A DNA stretch of 64,000 bases from JBQLZQ01 sp052168355. Lineage in GTDB: Bacteria; Pseudomonadota; Alphaproteobacteria; DSM-16000; Inquilinaceae. The stretch is taken from positions 1 to 64,000 of the forward strand of contig JBQLZQ010000089.1 of the NCBI GenBank assembly GCA_052168355.1, read 5' to 3'. Shown here one piece after another: positions 62,254-64,000 of this stretch (positions within the stretch are counted from its first letter, which is position 1; each line of letters begins with the position of its first letter). The notes beneath the pieces are model-generated. The model made no database searches and was not told where the DNA came from. It worked only from the letters and a program-made list of their open reading frames with translations. Made by a program: the position numbers and the translations under genes.

Positions 62254-63087
62254 ATGGTGACATCGGCCCCGTCGTCGGCCCAGCCGGCCCCGCACCGTCC
62301 CGCGTCGGGCCGCGCCTCGGTGGTCGAATCGCGGGGGCTCGGTCTCGTCTTTCAGACCGGCGACGCCGCCGTCACGGCCCTGCAGGACATCGACCTCGAT
62401 ATCGGCCGGGGCGACTTCGTTTCCCTGATCGGGCCGTCGGGTTGCGGCAAAACCACGCTGCTGCGGGTCATCGCCGATCTGGAGCGGCCGACCGCCGGGA
62501 CCCTTAGCGTCAACGGCGGTACCCCCGAACAGGCGCGGCTGGACCGGTCCTACGGCTATGTCTTTCAGGCGCCGGCGCTCTATCCCTGGCGCAATGTCCA
62601 GCGCAACGTCCAGTTGCCGCTCGAGATCATGGGCATGCCGCAGGCCGAACGGACGGAGCGGGCGCAATCGACTCTGGCCACGGTCGGGCTGGCCGGTTTC
62701 GAGCGCAAGTTTCCCTGGCAACTGTCGGGCGGGATGCAGCAGCGCGTCTCCATCGCCCGGGCGTTGAGCTTCGAGCCCGATCTCCTGCTGATGGACGAGC
62801 CGTTCGGAGCGCTCGACGAAATCACCCGCGACAATCTCAACGTCCATCTGCTCGATCTGTGGAACCGGACCGATATCACCGTCGTCTTCGTGACCCATTC
62901 CATTCCGGAAGCGGTGTTCCTGTCGTCGCGCATCGTGGTCATGACGCCGCGGCCGGGCCGGGTGCTGGAGGTCATCGACAGCGACCTGCCGCCGCAGCGC
63001 GATCTCGATATCCGCGAGACACCGGAGTTCCTGGACATCGCGCACAAGGTGCGGGTCGCCCTGCGCGCGGGACACTCCTATGAGTAG
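62254..63087 (+). CDS. ABC transporter ATP-binding protein (SsuB/TauB type)
   Basis: A 277-residue ATPase: Walker A GPSGCGKTT, the Q-loop YVFQAPALYPWRNVQRNVQL, signature LSGGMQQRVSIARAL, Walker B LLLMDEPFGALDE and switch His in VTHSIPEAV. This group powers uptake of sulfonates, nitrate or pyrimidine-like compounds with NMT1-type receptors. It follows the hydrolase by 13 bases, which suggests that the importer serves the pyrimidine pathway (inference). Confidence 0.93.
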   Translation: MVTSAPSSAQPAPHRPASGRASVVESRGLGLVFQTGDAAVTALQDIDLDIGRGDFVSLIGPSGCGKTTLLRVIADLERPTAGTLSVNGGTPEQARLDRSYGYVFQAPALYPWRNVQRNVQLPLEIMGMPQAERTERAQSTLATVGLAGFERKFPWQLSGGMQQRVSIARALSFEPDLLLMDEPFGALDEITRDNLNVHLLDLWNRTDITVVFVTHSIPEAVFLSSRIVVMTPRPGRVLEVIDSDLPPQRDLDIRETPEFLDIAHKVRVALRAGHSYE

Positions 63088-63102
63088 GGTGGACCAAAGC
63101 GC

Positions 63103-64000
63103 ATGATCGCCACCACAGCCGCCGCGCTGCCGCCGTCGCCGCCCGGAGGGCGGGCGTGGCGCCGCGTTCGCGACGGTCGGACGCTACCAATCCTGACCGT
63201 GCTGGCCCTGCTGCTGGTCGTTTGGTATGCCGGAGCCGTATTGCTCAACCGCGATCGGGTTACCCAGGCCCTGGACCGGGCCGGCGAACCCTGGGGCGTG
63301 GCGGAGCTCGTCACCGGAACCTGGTCGCTGGATCGGCCGGTGCTGCCGACGCCCGATCAGGTGGCGGTGGAGCTGTGGGACAGCACCATCACACGGCCGG
63401 TGACCAGCAGGCGCAGTCTGATCTACCATGCCGCCGTCACCATGAGTTCGACTTTGCTGGGCTTTGCCCTGGGAAGCGGACTCGGCATCCTTCTGGCTGT
63501 CGGTATCGTGCACAACGGCACGCTGGACCGTTCGCTGATGCCGTGGATCATCGCCTCCCAGACCGTGCCGATCCTGGCCATCGCCCCCATGGTTGTGGTC
63601 GTGCTCGGCAATATCGGGCTGACCGGGCTGGTGCCCAAGGCCTTGATCTCGGCTTATCTCAGCTTCTTCCCAGTCACCATCGGCATGGTCAAGGGGCTGC
63701 GCGCGCCCGATCCCCTGCAACTGGATCTGATGCGCACCTACAGCGCCGGCGAAGGCCAGGTGTTCGCCAAGCTGCGCTGGCCGTCGGCCGTGCCGTTCCT
63801 GTTCCCTAGTCTCAAAGTGGCCATCGCCCTGGCGCTGGTCGGGGCCATTGTCGGCGAACTTCCCACGGGCGCGCAGGCGGGCATCGGCGCGCGGCTGCTG
63901 ACGGGATCGTACTACGGTCAGACGACCGCCATCTGGGCAGCCCTGTTCATGGCGGCGTTTCTGGCCATGGCCGCCATCGCGGCGGTCACCCTGGCCGAAC
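63103..64000 (+). CDS. ABC transporter permease (SsuC/TauC type), 5' part
   Basis: The reading frame from ATG 63103 runs open to the window end, giving at least 299 residues, so the C-terminus is missing. A basic start is followed by a helix (LPILTVLALLLVVWYAGAVL), a periplasmic stretch, then the permease core with VTMSSTLLGFALGSGLGILL, SQTVPILAIAPMVVV and the coupling-loop segment AGEGQVFAKLRWPSAVPFLF. It is the membrane partner of the ATPase 15 bases upstream. The binding protein and perhaps dihydropyrimidinase probably lie beyond the edge. Confidence 0.9.
   Translation, partial: MIATTAAALPPSPPGGRAWRRVRDGRTLPILTVLALLLVVWYAGAVLLNRDRVTQALDRAGEPWGVAELVTGTWSLDRPVLPTPDQVAVELWDSTITRPVTSRRSLIYHAAVTMSSTLLGFALGSGLGILLAVGIVHNGTLDRSLMPWIIASQTVPILAIAPMVVVVLGNIGLTGLVPKALISAYLSFFPVTIGMVKGLRAPDPLQLDLMRTYSAGEGQVFAKLRWPSAVPFLFPSLKVAIALALVGAIVGELPTGAQAGIGARLLTGSYYGQTTAIWAALFMAAFLAMAAIAAVTLAE

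Overview
The window looks like chromosomal DNA from a high-GC alphaproteobacterium, probably a Rhodospirillales-type or marine relative. The basis is the strongly G/C-biased third codon positions, two TRAP transporters, the small families DUF1491 and DUF1289, an ExoD protein, a Frc-type sugar ABC transporter and a RutR-like regulator next to reductive pyrimidine genes. This placement is inference, since no rRNA or other marker gene lies here. I saw no tRNA, rRNA, CRISPR array, insertion sequence, phage gene or clear pseudogene. Nearly all sequence is coding, and genes within operons often overlap by 1-8 bases.

Layout. 1-5135: the end of a TRAP large permease, an altronate/galactarate dehydratase-like enzyme, an ornithine cyclodeaminase-family protein, an M19 dipeptidase homologue with an altered metal motif, and a TauE/SafE exporter. 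5152-8437: DUF1491, an MFS transporter and prfC. 8543-14570: a LysR regulator divergent from a TRAP operon (dctQ, dctM, creatininase-like, dctP, M20 amidohydrolase), with a perfect inverted repeat between them. 14598-19242: tandem cyclophilins, a GntR regulator, a tetR/aldo-keto reductase pair facing a LysE exporter across a 35-base near-palindrome, and DUF1330. 19252-24612: a sugar uptake, FGGY kinase and LsrF-like aldolase operon. 24741-29554: an overlapping wall-sugar salvage operon (DUF1289, class C serine hydrolase, NamZ, GlcNAc-type kinase, NagA, HIT). 29640-33722: a Mn/Zn-type ABC importer, one of whose permeases carries what looks like a degenerate DtxR-type tail. 33884-42599: a DUF6635-like gene, then DUF1302, DUF1329, Ycf48-like propeller, RND/MMPL exporter and PAP2 phosphatase genes. 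42616-47114: ExoD, aldose 1-epimerase and divergent xylBA. 47366-53172: a liv operon with an extra small membrane protein, a separately placed livK and a strong terminator. 53457-57270: glgP, a lipoprotein and an RDD protein. 57267-64000: a RutR-like regulator with a RutR-type box, preT, preA, a beta-ureidopropionase-like hydrolase and the start of a SsuB/SsuC-type ABC importer.

How the genes fit together. Most of the window is uptake plus catabolism: sugar acids, pentoses, branched-chain amino acids, pyrimidines and cell-wall sugars, with each importer beside the enzymes that probably use its substrate. The least explained locus is the five-gene set at 35123-42599. It has a predicted outer-membrane barrel, a LolA/LolB-like periplasmic protein, a periplasmic beta-propeller, an inner-membrane RND exporter and a lipid-phosphatase-like enzyme, which together suggest a trans-envelope route for a hydrophobic molecule or lipid. 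Its cargo is unknown.
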